Shown piece by piece: positions 50,707-62,272 of a DNA stretch of 64,000 nucleotides (position 1 is its first letter; each line of letters begins with the position of its first letter). The translations under genes and the position numbers were made by a program. The notes under the pieces were generated by a model, which did no database searches, was not told the DNA's origin, and saw only the letters and a list, made by a program, of their open reading frames with translations. This DNA is from Polytrichum commune (Eukaryota > Streptophyta > Polytrichopsida > Polytrichales > Polytrichaceae), in contig OX485806.1 of the NCBI GenBank assembly GCA_950295325.1, positions 32,178,001-32,242,000 of the forward strand. The letters are read 5' to 3'.

Positions 50707-51206
50707 GGACCGGCTCACACACAAGACTGAGAGCCCGTGACCATTACACTTCAAGCACTCTCATTGGTGGGAAAGGCGGAGCCGGTCCAAGTTCGCTTCA
50801 CACTACGCTTGAGGGACCAACGGAGGATGCGATTGCAAGGATGGATGTAAAGTCTACATGGATTCCTACATGGCATCGAATGGATCATGTTTCATGGTCA
50901 CTTGGGCTATTTTCAAAAACCACCTCTTGGAGGTAGGCTTAACACAAAACCAGGAGACCATGGCACTGTGAATGCTCGCAACCGTTGATTTATTTTATTT
51001 TATCATGCGCGAGGACCCGCATGAATAGAAATTCATTGAAATAGCATTTGGTTGATGGCCCAGTCACATATGACTTCACACTACACTTGAGGATCTGTGA
51101 CCACACTACATGATTTTGGAGGTGTGTTGGGACGGCCTTTGGATACTTTCTTTTGGGCTCTCACAATTTCATGGTCACGGCTCTTGGCTCATGTGTGAAG
51201 TGACCC
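50707..51206 (-). mobile_element. PIF/Harbinger-like MITE, family 1, complete copy
   Basis: 500 bp flanked by TAA (50704-50706 and 51207-51209). Ends: GGACCGGCTCACACACAAG and (opposite strand) GGGTCACTTCACACATGAG. The interior is the reverse of the 53.1-53.6 kb copy. Confidence 0.88.
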
Positions 51207-51275
51207 TAAACGATTGTGTTGTCTTGAAAGGGGTCGTGATTACTGCACAAGAAGAATGCATGTATGGAAAAAAAA

Positions 51276-51690
51276 ACAAGAAAACGGTAGAACCGTGAGG
51301 CTCTATCCTTTTCTTGTGAAAGACTACAATTATAGTTGTCCACTTTGCTCATACCAGTCCATGGCTATTTATTACTATACCTATAACCAGGCCCTTTTTG
51401 CACCTTCTTCTCAAATGTAGGTCAGCAACTAAAGCTACTCATTTATAACCCAAAAAATAAAAAATAAATCATTTATAACTGCCAAAATAACTATAGTTAA
51501 CTATGGTTTTTCCAATACATTTTAGGGAGGAACTGTAGTTAATTTTTATATATAACATCCACATTAAATGAATTGGACCAAAATTAATAAGAATAAGTAA
51601 TGTCCAAGTGTGAACGCAAAGTGGTTAGGAAATTTGCTCTTGAAACATAGAAGTCGATGCATAGTCTTTGTCATACAAACAAAGCCAATA
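51276..51690 (+). repeat. Long dispersed repeat, copy A
   Basis: Matches the reverse complement of 61761-62189 almost end to end: 'acaagaaaacggtagaaccg', 'gaaagactacaattatag', 'aaataactatagttaacta', 'gtgaacgcaaagtggttagg', 'aaatttgctcttgaaac'. GGCTCTGTC-like words near both ends may be terminal inverted repeats. Confidence 0.85.
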
Positions 51691-52592
51691 TAGAATGTTT
51701 AAATGTTTCATCCATGCATGTGTGAATGCATGGATTCAAGTCCATGTTTGTTCCATCTCAAGTATCCTCCCATCCGTTGGTGGCCCTCCATTTACGAGAC
51801 AAGTGACAAAATCTAAAAAGAATTCAAGGAGAAAGGACAAGGTGAGTTGTATTTATATGTTCTTTGTGGTGTTCCCCTTTGAAAGATGTGGGTGGGAACA
51901 CATAACTACACCTCCGCCATGTTTTTCCTATTTGGTTTTTAGATCCTTTGGAAAACCTTTGAGCTTGTTTGTGTACTTGGCACTACACATGCCATCGGCA
52001 AGATACATTGGCATAATGTTAAAATAGCATCATAAATATACATACAAAGGTCAACATCTTTTATGCCCATTATCATAGGCAAATGTCAATTTTTGTCATT
52101 GACAAATTTATGCACGGTGATGCATTGACAAATGTAAACATAAAGCTCCATCGTACAAACTAGTAGGGTGGTTAACTACGATTAGATATCGAAATGATGT
52201 TTTGTGATATTTACTTACAAGGCTTGGAAGAAAGCTAGGGAAATAGGCGAGTATGCGATGTACTCAAAACATGCATGTGGGTGCCGTATATGACCATATT
52301 TTCTCTCCTAATTATAGTTGATTAGGAGCCACATTGATTTTCAACCCACGCCAAATCTCAAGTATGGAACGAGTTTGGTGATGTTGACTTTTTATTCTAA
52401 AAGATTGAAGGGCAACTATTTAACATCATGCAACTTTAGATATGAGGTGAATATTTTAGTTTTATGGAAAGTGTTGGTTGGAAGTCACTAGCTTGACCTA
52501 GAGGAAGACCCGAGATCTCGGGCCAAAGGTATTTCCACTTTGAGTACACAATTAGATCGACCCCTGTTACCTTTTCTTTACTCTTTCCACAT
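51691..52592. other. Spacer, no gene seen
   Basis: AT-rich, with short chance frames only. Confidence 0.4.
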
Positions 52593-52595
52593 TAA

Positions 52596-53584
52596 GGGCC
52601 ACCTCACTCACACACGAGCCAAGAGCCGTGACCATGAAATTGTGAGAGCCCAAAAGAAAGCGTTCAAAGGCCATCCCAACACACACCTCCAACATCATGT
52701 AGCGTGGTCACGGATCCTCAAGTGTAATGTGAAGCCATATGTGACCGGGCCCTCAATCAAATGCTATTTTACTGAATTTTTATTCATGCGGATCTTCACA
52801 CATGATAAAAACAAAATAAATCAACGGTTGCGAGCGTTCGGATTCTCGTGGACTCTTGGTATTTGTGTTAGGCCCACCTCCAAGAAGTGTTTTTTGGAAA
52901 TAGTCTAAGTGACCATGAAACATGATCCAATTGATGCCATGTAGGAATCCATGTAGACTTTACATCCATCTCGCATGCACTTACTCCGTTGGGTCCTCAA
53001 GCGTAGTGTGAAGTGAACTTGGACCGGCTCCGTCTTTTCCACCAATGAGAGTGCTTGAACTGTAATGGTCACGGACTCTCAGGACCACTTCACCACACAC
53101 GAGCCAAAAGCCGTGACCATGAAATTGTGAGAGCCCAAAAATACAAGGTTCAAAGGCCGTCCCAAGACACCTCCAAAATCATGTAGTGTGGTCACGGGCC
53201 CTCAAGTGTAGTGTGAAGTCATATGTGACCGGGGCCTCAACCAAATGCTATTTCTATGAATTTCTATTCATGCAAGTCTTCACACATGATAAAATAGAAT
53301 AAACCAACGGTTGTGAGTGTTCGGAGTGCCATGGTCTCCCAGTTTTGTGTTAGGCCTACTTCCAAGAGGTGATTTTTGAAAATAGTCCAAGTGACCATGA
53401 AACATGATCCATTTGATGCCATGTAGGAATCCATGTAGACTTTACATCCATCTTGCATTCACATACTCCGTTGGCCCCTCGAGCGCAGTGTGGAGCGAAC
53501 TTGGACCGGCTCCGCCTTTTACACCAATGAGAGTGCTTGAAGTGTAATGGTCATGGGCTCTCAGTCTCGTGTGTGAAGTGGCCC
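52596..53584 (+). mobile_element. PIF/Harbinger-like MITE, family 1, head-to-tail dimer
   Basis: TAA at 52593-52595 and 53585-53587. Two monomers, about 52596-53081 and 53082-53584, follow each other in the same orientation. The outer ends are GGGCCACCTCACTCACACAC and (opposite strand) GGGCCACTTCACACACGAG. At the junction monomer 1 lacks its right end and monomer 2 begins with GACCACTTCACCACACACG. Confidence 0.88.
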
Positions 53585-53587
53585 TAA

Positions 53588-54719
53588 GTTTCCAACCACA
53601 CTATTTTAGGACTATATGATGTACTTGCGTTTAGGCTATTCAAAATTCACGACGAGGGGTTGGTTTTAGCCCCCTAGGTTGAACACCGCTTTGGAGCATC
53701 AAAGTTCCTCAAAGACTTTCTTCGTCAAGGTTTCAAGCTCAAAGATAGCAAATTCCTCCCATGAAGCAAGAAACTTGGGTGCATCAATGTTCGTTAGAAA
53801 AACCAAGATCAAATGCACAGTCCTCCGAAGCGGCACAAATCTCCCAATTTTTTGGCTATGATATGATGATTATCGAACTACACTAAATAGTCCTATTGTT
53901 GTGAAATTATTAGTGTGGGTCACGCTACTTTTCTAGTCAAGGTGGAATCCAAGACCCCGGGTCTTTTCTTGAGTCTTCATGAAGACTTCCAACCAACACA
54001 TTGAATAATAGTTATACGACAAAAGTAGCACAAAATAAAATAATCATCTGTATTTATATTTTAGAAAAAAAAACAAATAATGCAACCCACGTTGATTTTC
54101 TACTAAAAAGTTAGTGTGGGTTGAAGATTAAGGTGGCTCACATTAAATCTCGTGATGAGAACTAGCATCGTGGGCTCTAGATGGTTATCGTGGCCCACAA
54201 TAATACGAGTCTTTTAGTGTAGCTTTCGGTTCCCTCTACACAAGAGCAAAGTTTAATCCTAAAACTCTTCAAGAATTTCACAAGATTAATATGGAGTTTA
54301 ATATGCAATGTGCTTTTTGCATTAGGGTTTGATGCCCAACACATGTTTGGGCTCTACGTAACTTGAAGGATCGAAATAAGCACTAAACTCCAAATGTGGC
54401 ACCTCTTTGGAGATCTTTGTGGAAGACTTAACCTTCCTCTACATGGATGAGATCACCTAGTAGTCATTAAATACTACAACAAATTCTTAAGATCTAGGCA
54501 TATCAACATTGCATTGCATGTGAAATTCTTCAACAATTTCTTAAGATCTAGGTATGTCAAGAATGCATCGGAATCCGGCACATTTTCATCAATTTCCAAT
54601 GAATAATGTCACAATGTGATGTGATGTGATTTGGGGTTTGTGGTTTTTAGGGAACAAGGGACACCATACTTCCAAGTTGATGTATACTTTTGAAGACTTT
54701 GCAAAGTAGTGTACTATAT
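53588..54719. other. Spacer, no gene seen
   Basis: AT-rich; 'aatttcttaagatctaggca' near 54481 and 'aatttcttaagatctaggta' near 54534 form a short tandem repeat. No gene. Confidence 0.4.
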
Positions 54720-55190
54720 GTTGCATTTGGTGTCACCGACTCTATTTGTTTTGCTCAATGCTAATTGTAAATCACCCATGTAGTGTCACCAACGCTACAT
54801 GTAACGTACCATTATTGGTCATTCTCTGTGAGAAAACCGGGCATTGTAGATGTTGCAATTGTTGTCACTTACTAAGCAATTTTTCATGTGAATTTCAATC
54901 ATCCATGACAACATTTCATTACATAAATGTTAGGATGCGGAATACACCAAACATTGCCCAATAATTGGCATGGCCTCCACAAAAGAAGGAGCAAGCAAGA
55001 GGAAGCACACTCCCGCACATCGCCAATCCCACAGGGTAGGTAGGGTTTTGGGTAGTGGATGAATTAATAATAAGTTGGGATGATGTTGTTTATAACTTTT
55101 GCACTAGAAGTGTCATATAAAAAGTTACCATGGTGACCAAAAATACCATTTGACACTAGAGACAATATTTAATGTGGTATACACATCAAT
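54720..55190. repeat. Dispersed repeat, uninterrupted copy
   Basis: Collinear with 28340-28412 plus 28994-29285; it shows the empty MITE target 'gctcaatgctaattgtaaat' at about 54752-54771. Confidence 0.75.
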
Positions 55191-55349
55191 TCCTAGCAAG
55201 GAAACATGAATGAAGACCTTCTTTTTCAGCATGCTATTGCTCCCTTAATGGGGTGGGCTATATTGAAGGGCTGGCTTGCATTAGAAATAGAGATTGATGT
55301 TTTGTGTCGTGAGGGTGGAATCTATGCTTCTCATTGGTGCACAATTATG

Positions 55350-55768
55350 AAACCGGTCCCAACGTTACACCTAGGGTGAGGTTGATTATTCAAAGGATTT
55401 TTTTTTAATTCGGAAAGAAACATCATCTGGCATCGTCCGAGCTGAAGCAAAGGAGTGCGACATTCTTGGAAGGCATATTCCTAGCCTTGGGACTAATATG
55501 AAACACAGATTTAGGATCATTATGTTATAAATCTACAAGGTTGAAGCATTTAGAGTTGTTTGTTTGATTGGAAATCTAAATGTATGCCTCTCTTCTTCTC
55601 TTCCTTTCAAGGCTTTATGCAATGGCCTCCATTCCTTGGCCTTGAGGCCATTAGACATAAGAAAACCGGCCCTTATTACTCGGTCCGACCTCAAAGCTAA
55701 TGGGGGTTGAAATCTCATTGAATCAACTCTAAGGTAAAAGAGTCTTGATCTCAGGTGTAAACCGACCC
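55350..55768. mobile_element. PIF/Harbinger-like MITE, family 3, decayed copy
   Basis: The right end (opposite strand) is GGGTCGGTTTACACCTGAG with TAA at 55769-55771. The left end near 55354 reads 'ccggtcccaacgttacacct'. The interior shares 'ggccttgaggcca' and 'gggggttgaaatctca' text with 23155-23676. Confidence 0.6.
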
Positions 55769-55771
55769 TAA

Positions 55772-56201
55772 GGTAAGCACGAACGCATGTGAATTTAAAT
55801 TACATGTTTGTGTGTGTGTTGTGGTTGTGAGGTGGAGGTGAAAGTTACGAGCTCAAGAGAGTCAATTTGGTGGAATTCTGCCATTCAAGAAGAATAGTGT
55901 GAGTTTACATTTTCCAAAGAAAGTTAATTTTTTTATATATATATATAGAGAGAGAAGATGAATTTCCTACATCTAAATTATGAAATACTCTAATAAGACT
56001 TAAGCAAACTCGTTTGATTAGTATGGCCACATTGGGGAGAGAATTATCACATACAAATGTACCTCTCATCAATGAGTTGTTAAAACTTGACTCTCTCTAT
56101 AGGGCGGTGGTCGTCCCATATGAAATGACACATACTAGACTAACATGGGGCTTACAAAGCTAATTATGGTGGCCAATGAACAAAAATGAATAACAACTAA
56201 C
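55772..56201. other. Spacer with TA and GA microsatellites
   Basis: (TA)n followed by (GA)n at about 55931-55957. No gene. Confidence 0.4.
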
Positions 56202-56204
56202 TTA

Positions 56205-56557
56205 GGGCCACTTCCCATGCAAGTGAAGGGCCGTGACCATGTAACTGCGAGGGCCCTTGACTCTCATCCAAAGACCGCACTGGTTGTCTATATTATGACA
56301 TGGTATGTCGGGGATCTGCGTCAAACCTACCTCTTGGAGGTGGGCTTGACGCAAATCCCGACGGACCATGAACACCGTTTCATAGTCTACAACGTAGGTA
56401 TCCATGTAGACTTTTCATCCACAATAGTTTCTTTGGGCACTAAGGCCTTCACCTTTTATGGTGTGAAGTGAACTTGACCGGTTTTGGCCTTTTCAACCAA
56501 TGAGAGAGCTTAGAATGCAATGGTGACAAACCTTCAGTCTCATGTGTGAAGTGGCCC
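56205..56557 (+). mobile_element. PIF/Harbinger-like MITE, family 1, short complete copy
   Basis: TTA at 56202-56204 and 56558-56560. Ends: GGGCCACTTCCCATGCAAG and (opposite strand) GGGCCACTTCACACATGAG. 353 bp, with the middle of the family deleted relative to the 500-bp form. Confidence 0.9.
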
Positions 56558-56560
56558 TTA

Positions 56561-57082
56561 GGGAAGCTTCACACTATGGCCGTAGGTCGAGAGGCCGTCG
56601 ATTTCCACAAATCAGATTGCAATAAACCAAGAATTCGGCCTCTCAACCCTTCACACTAGAGGCCAAAAGTCCAAAAGGCCAAAAGGCCCTTGGCTCTCCA
56701 AAATACCCACATAGCAATACTTTTTGACCAAGGCGACAGACTCTCGAAGGAAGTTTGGGTCGGACAAGAATGGAAACCCACACTATGGTCAAGAGGGTGT
56801 CGATTTTTTCTCATAAATTTTTTCAAAAACCGACAAGATCTTGGCCGTTAGATCGGAGGGGCTGTTGTGGGCAGGGAATAAAGTGGGATGCTCCTCCTTC
56901 CTTCGAACATCAGGCTTGGCTTTTGGAGGCTTCGCACCGTGCCCGTCCAAGTCGAGACGCCGTGGGAGTTCATGGCCAAAAGGTCGGACTTTGGCTCCAA
57001 TTCCTATATTTCATTGGCTATGTATTTCCAGCCCACATTTCTTTAGACTCTCAACCGGGACGACCATAGTGTGAAGCGGCCC
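56561..57082. mobile_element. PIF/Harbinger-like MITE, family 2, next to a family 1 copy
   Basis: Starts directly after the right TTA of the preceding MITE. Ends: GGGAAGCTTCACACTATGG and (opposite strand) GGGCCGCTTCACACTATGG. The right flank is TTC, one base from TTA. Confidence 0.8.
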
Positions 57083-57462
57083 TTCCAATCACTCGAATTG
57101 CAATGAATTGAAAGAAAGCGGTTGTGAAAAACCCACCCGGGAGCCAACACAAACGGCTCCGTATGGGGATCGCACGCAAACAAGCGACGCTTATTATGAG
57201 GTTTGATATGGGCACTAAAACTAAAGCATGAGCGAAAGTAGGGCTATGGGGTGAGAAAGGGAAGTGAGTTTGGAGGGAGGGGTGGGGTGGGGAGGAGGAT
57301 GAGCATGCACACAGGGATGCTGTGCTGGGGGGGTTTGCGAGCGGCCATAAAAAGCTTGAAAGCAAGGTCCGGCCACTGACCCGTTCCTTCATTTCCTCAT
57401 TATTTTTATGCCAGCCTCCCTGTCAGCAGAATCAGAATTTAATTGGGAGTTGCCCCATTCAT

Positions 57463-57511
57463 GGCAGGCTAGGCTAGGCAAGGCAAGGCTAGGATAGGCT
57501 AGGCTAGGCTA
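57463..57511. repeat. GGCTA minisatellite
   Basis: Repeated 'aggctaggct/aggcaaggct' units, followed by a C12 tract (57512-57523). Confidence 0.85.
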
Positions 57512-57569
57512 CCCCCCCCCCCCTCCTTCTTCCCCAACTTACCCCTAGAAATTCAGATCTCAGAATTGT

Positions 57570-58144
57570 CATCCCTAAAAAATTACGTCCGCGCTGGGAT
57601 TCGAACCGCGGAATGGTCGTCCCGGGCCCCCAGCGGCCCGCAGCCGTCGATGCGCCTCACATCGCGACCGTCCCCGGGGTCCCGCTGAATCTGCCAGCCC
57701 GCGCCGCCCGTCGTCGCTCGCCCGGCCCGGTCCTGGCGTCCCGCCCAACCGCGTACGGCCACCTGGCACGACGTCAGAGGCAAGTGGGGTGGAGTCTGGG
57801 TGGGGGCCAGTGGGAGCCCGCCAGGTGGACACGGGGCGGAACCCCTCGCTCGGGGCCCCGTTGGCCGGGTCGTTAAGGCAAGCAGGAAAGAAGAAGACAG
57901 CATAGGTGAGTTGGAGAGCAGGCATTTCTCCGCAGCCCTCATCTTTCTCTTTGCCCTCGCCATCGCTGTTGCGCTAAGTATTCCTCCCTCGAGTCCCTTC
58001 TTACCTTAGCGCTCAGGCAGCCCGCCCTTTAGCGTTCTCGTTATCTCGTCTGTGTGTTGCTCCTCCTTCCTCTAGGCGAAGCTCTGCAGCTTTTTTTTTT
58101 CCTGTGCACTTCTTTCGGTTAAGAAAGCGCCGAAAACTTCCATC
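57570..58144 (+). promoter_or_regulatory. GC-rich promoter region and 5' UTR of the 14-3-3 gene
   Basis: 57590-57870 is a sharp GC-rich island in AT-rich DNA and holds an ACGTCA element ('gcacgacgtcagagg', about 57767-57781). The start ATG at 58145 is preceded by a pyrimidine-rich leader (57940-58100). No TATA box was clear. On the minus strand a Pol III B-box match GGTTCGAATCC (about 57608-57598) is followed by T6, but no tRNA fold was found. Confidence 0.45.
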
Positions 58145-60152
58145 ATGAGTACGGAGAAGGAGCGGGAGAGCTATGTCTACATGGCCAAGCTCGCCGAGCA
58201 GGCGGAGCGTTATGATGGTATGTGTTCTTGTTGCCTTGCCATCTGCCTTGTAAACCTTCGCATCTGATGTGGCTAGGGATGTATGTTTCCCATGGAGGAA
58301 AGGATGGAGGGTTAGCATCATGTGGGATGTGGTTGTTACCTCTGTTTCCGCACATGATGGCCTCTCGGCAGGCAGTTTCTCCTTCCTTACGGAGAAGGAT
58401 GTGGCTCGTTGTACGCAGAGAAACTTTTGGTTTGCTTATGGTTTCGATTCTGTAGATGGTTAGGAGGGGCATGTGTCAGGATGATTTAATGTTGTTTAAG
58501 TTCTGGTTTTGTCTGTAACTTGCTTCTTCTCTTATGTTACATGTACGTATCGGGTCTGTGTTATCTTGATTTCTTCATTTTTGTCGGAGGTTGAAGCGGA
58601 AATGTTTTCACAGGGTAGTGCACTGTTCCGAAGCACTTTAGGCTTTCGCGCCTCTCCATATCTCTTTCATGGAATATAACTTTGCTATGTTGGAGATCAT
58701 GTGTGGTTAATCTTTATGGCTGTTATGGTTGTCTGTTCCTGTGTACTGTCGTGATTTGTACATCAGGCATCTGTGATGGCGCTATATCTTTAAGATGTGA
58801 TCATTGTGACCTACATACATGTGTAATATTGTTTTTTTTGTGTTCCTGCAGAGATGGTTGAGTCTATGAAGAAGGTTGCTAAGCTCGATGTTGAACTTAC
58901 TGTGGAGGAAAGGAATCTTTTATCCGTCGGTTACAAGAACGTTATTGGGGCCAGACGGGCGTCATGGAGGATTATGTCATCTATTGAACAAAAAGAAGAG
59001 AGCAAGGGTAACGACCAAAACGTGAAGCGAATTAAGGATTACAGGCACAAGGTTGAGGAAGAGCTTTCCAAGATCTGCAACGATATCCTCAGCATCATCG
59101 ATGAGCATTTGATCCCCTCGTCAAGCACCGGCGAGTCGACTGTTTTTTACTACAAAATGTAAATTTCATTCACGCAAGCGTATCACATGTTTTTGCAATA
59201 TTTGGGTTTTATTTGGCTGATTTCATGTCATCTGTAGGTGTCTATTCTGCGTTTGTCTAGGGTATTACTGTTACTGTTCCATCCCTGTTCTGTGTATTGG
59301 TTTTTCAATTCTGACTTGTATTCCTGCTGTGATTTTCAGGAAGGGTGATTACTACCGATACTTGGCTGAGTTCAAGACAGGAAACGAAAGGAAAGAGGCT
59401 GCTGATCAATCATTGAAGGCCTACCAGGTATACCATAAACCGACTTGTACATGTCCTATGCGGGAATTTTCTGTGTCTTTGGCTTTTTCTTCAAAGAATT
59501 TAGGTTTTCTTGTTGTTGATGCAGTCTTGCGTTCAGGTACTGTATCGATCTATATCTGTCAGTGTATGTAAACCTTTGATCAATGTCGGCACTAATTCGT
59601 TTTGGTTGCAAATCATGTGCAGGCTGCGTCAAGCACTGCCGTGACAGACTTGGCACCAACACATCCTATCCGACTTGGATTGGCATTGAATTTCTCAGTC
59701 TTTTATTATGAGATCCTCAACTCACCTGAACGGTAATATGTCTGACATTGTGTGCGTTTTGATGTGTTGACGGATTTCGAAATTATCTTGGGTCATTTGT
59801 ATCCGAACTGAATTTTTTCATTTCTATGCAGGGCTTGCCATTTGGCCAAGCAAGCATTCGATGAAGCCATTGCCGAGCTCGACACTTTGAGTGAAGAGTC
59901 CTACAAGGACAGCACGTTAATTATGCAGCTTCTTAGAGATAATCTTACCCTCTGGACTTCCGACCTCCAGGAAGATGCTGGTGAGGAAGTTAAGGGCGAG
60001 GACTCAACAAGGGCTGAAGAAGCCGAGGTGAGGATAAAATATTTGATATTCATGTATTATGAGGATCGATTCTTTTTTTGTTGTGTTAGGGTTAATATGC
60101 AATGTCTTTAGCACGGGCAAGAAAATAAGATGTGCTTTGTTGTGTGCAGTGA
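58145..60152 (+). CDS. GF14: 14-3-3 protein (general regulatory factor)
   Basis: Five coding exons, 58145-58217, 58852-59158, 59340-59427, 59623-59732 and 59832-60027, are joined by GT-AG introns, with the stop codon TGA as the first bases of exon 6 (60150-60152). The product is 258 residues, normal for the family. Both family signatures are present: '[11 protein letters not shown]' and '[20 protein letters not shown]'. The phosphopeptide-binding residues are kept (Lys53, Arg60, Arg133, Tyr134). 14-3-3 dimers bind phosphoserine/phosphothreonine motifs on client proteins in cytosol, nucleus and plastid. The C-terminal tail after 'LWTSD' is acidic and variable ('[20 protein letters not shown]'). 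The start is the only ATG that gives the conserved N-terminus '[20 protein letters not shown]'. The early intron after 'ERYD' recalls epsilon-type gene structures, but class assignment needs a tree. Confidence 0.97.
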
Positions 60153-60660
60153 CAACTTTTTCGGAGCCAACATCCTTCGACGATTTGAAAATACCTGCTG
60201 GTGGTCCCGGGGCAAGAGTTGTGTGCGGGCGTAGTCAGTTATGGCCCTACGCTGGCAGTGTTTCTGGACGAGCTGTTCATAGTGTCTTTGAGTGAGCTGT
60301 TAGCCTCTTAAGAATTATATAATACAATGGAGAATGCCTTCATTCCCTTGAACACATCCCTGGTATTTTCTGATAAGATGGATGTTTCAATTATAGTAGG
60401 ACGATCTGTGCTCTGATCGATTTTCTTACAAGCGAGGCGCTAATTCAATGTCTTCCAAGGAGGCTTACACTTCTGTGAGAGCTCCGATGTTAGCGCCTGC
60501 TTTCGATTGCTTGTATGCTGCTCTTCCTACTAGCAGCCGGTCTCTTTGGATTCTTGTACAAAGTTGTTTGGACATCTTTCTAGTAGACGGCATAGTAGTT
60601 AATTGGGAACAGTGAGGCTTATAAATGTAACATTGTGTTACTCACATTCCATCACAAATC
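60153..60660 (+). other. 3' UTR region of the 14-3-3 gene
   Basis: Sequence after the stop remains less AT-rich until about 60560. No clear AATAAA was noticed, so the transcript end is open. Confidence 0.4.
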
Positions 60661-61760
60661 TTTTTGTGTCCTGCATGGAGCATTTATGTCGATTTATTTA
60701 AGAACTTCGACATGATAGTTGACTACATATATTTATATTTTTGCCGCGTAGATACTACACTTGAAACAATGCATTATTTTAAATTAAGTGAGCGCAATGA
60801 AATTGCAAACGCAACATTCATTTTGATATTGGTTTTAATTCTGTTCTGATTATCGAGTAGGATGTCCAAGGAAGTTTCAAACTATTTGTTATGTAAATGC
60901 CAGATCCCTCTTTTGAGCCGACAAATTCTGAAGATTGTAAACCGTAGTCCATAAATGGCTCAAGTCTTGGAAATGGAGGTAATTGTTGTTTACGATAATT
61001 CACCATGTTGGAAAATCTGTGACGTTTTTAATCTGTGCGGTTTCTATAATTCGCATATTGCAGTTAAAACAGATATATTTTGTGTGAGTACATCGACCTG
61101 TCATTTAAGGACTCGTATCTAATAATATAGTGGTCACGAAAGTCTCCCAATAGTAAATCTAATAGGAGAGAACTGAAGTACTTTCACAATAAAATACAAT
61201 CTTCCTTAACTGTACACAATGCAAAGCAAACTTTAGTTAATCATTATAGTTTAATATTAACATGACTTTCTAATAAGAGCATATATACATGTATTTTATG
61301 TATATACAGGATGAAGCCATGACATCATACAATCATGTGTTTTCTTTACTTAGCCATATCTGGTTTTTATGGATCTCAATTCATATAAATAACTATGACA
61401 ACTGTCTTCAACCAAGTACTTGTTAATTCAGTAAACGCAACAAATCACTACTTAGGTTATTAGTCGGACGAGAGATTAGGATATCATTCACCCTTTGATG
61501 GATCAGGTTATCATACTCATGTTTATTAACTCTGGTATTTGTGGTTCAATTTATAAAAGGACATGATCATGGACATTATAGTATTGTACAAATTGGTAGA
61601 TTAGAAGACTCCTAGCCATGTGGTCCTTGGAAGCTTCATACCCTAAAAGGACTCAGTATTCAGTGGGCGATGTGCTTCTATATACAAGGAACCAATTGCG
61701 CAAAAGTTCGATATGATACACACTCTACAGGATGTGTGGTCTTCACACAGGTTCTCTTTT
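60661..61760. other. AT-rich spacer, no gene seen
   Basis: No coding signal or inverted repeats recognised. Confidence 0.4.
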
Positions 61761-62189
61761 ATTGGCTCTGTCTGTAGGACAGAGGCTATGCATCAACTTC
61801 TTCGTTTCAAGAGCAAATTTCCTAACCACTTTGCGTTCACACTTGGACGCTACTTGTTCTTGTTATTTTTGATCCACTTTATTTAATGTGGATGTTAACT
61901 ATAATTATATATGTATATGTATATGTATATATAGAACTATAATTGCTCCCTAAAATGCATTGAAAGAAATCTAGTTAACTATAGTTATTTCGGCAGTTCT
62001 TGATTATTTATTCTAAAAATTTCGGGTGATATCAAAATCCTTGACCTACATTTGAGAAGAAGGTGCACAAAATCCAAGAAAGGTTTGGTATAGTAAATAG
62101 CCATGGATTGGCATGAGCAAAGTGGAAAACTATAATTGTAGTCTTTCATAGTAAAGGACAGAGCCTCACGGTTCTACCGTTTTCTTGTT
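61761..62189 (-). repeat. Long dispersed repeat, copy B (inverted)
   Basis: Reverse complement of copy A at 51276-51690. This copy carries a (TATG)n tract near 61910 that copy A lacks. Confidence 0.85.
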
Positions 62190-62272
62190 ATTAGTACATG
62201 GTTACAAAATCTATGAATACGTGTTCAAGATTCACCATATTCCTAGATCATGAAATCATTGACAGGAAGATG

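Noticed and set aside
57580-57700. tRNA gene on the minus strand suggested by a B-box match and T6
   Set aside because: The T stem does not pair well, no acceptor stem partner and no A box or anticodon arm could be drawn.
57575-57963. Long GC-rich frames on both strands before the 14-3-3 gene
   Set aside because: GC-rich sequence lacks stop codons by chance; no recognisable protein.
58143-58472. Minus-strand frames over 14-3-3 exon 1 and intron 1
   Set aside because: They are antisense to a well-supported gene and have no family match.
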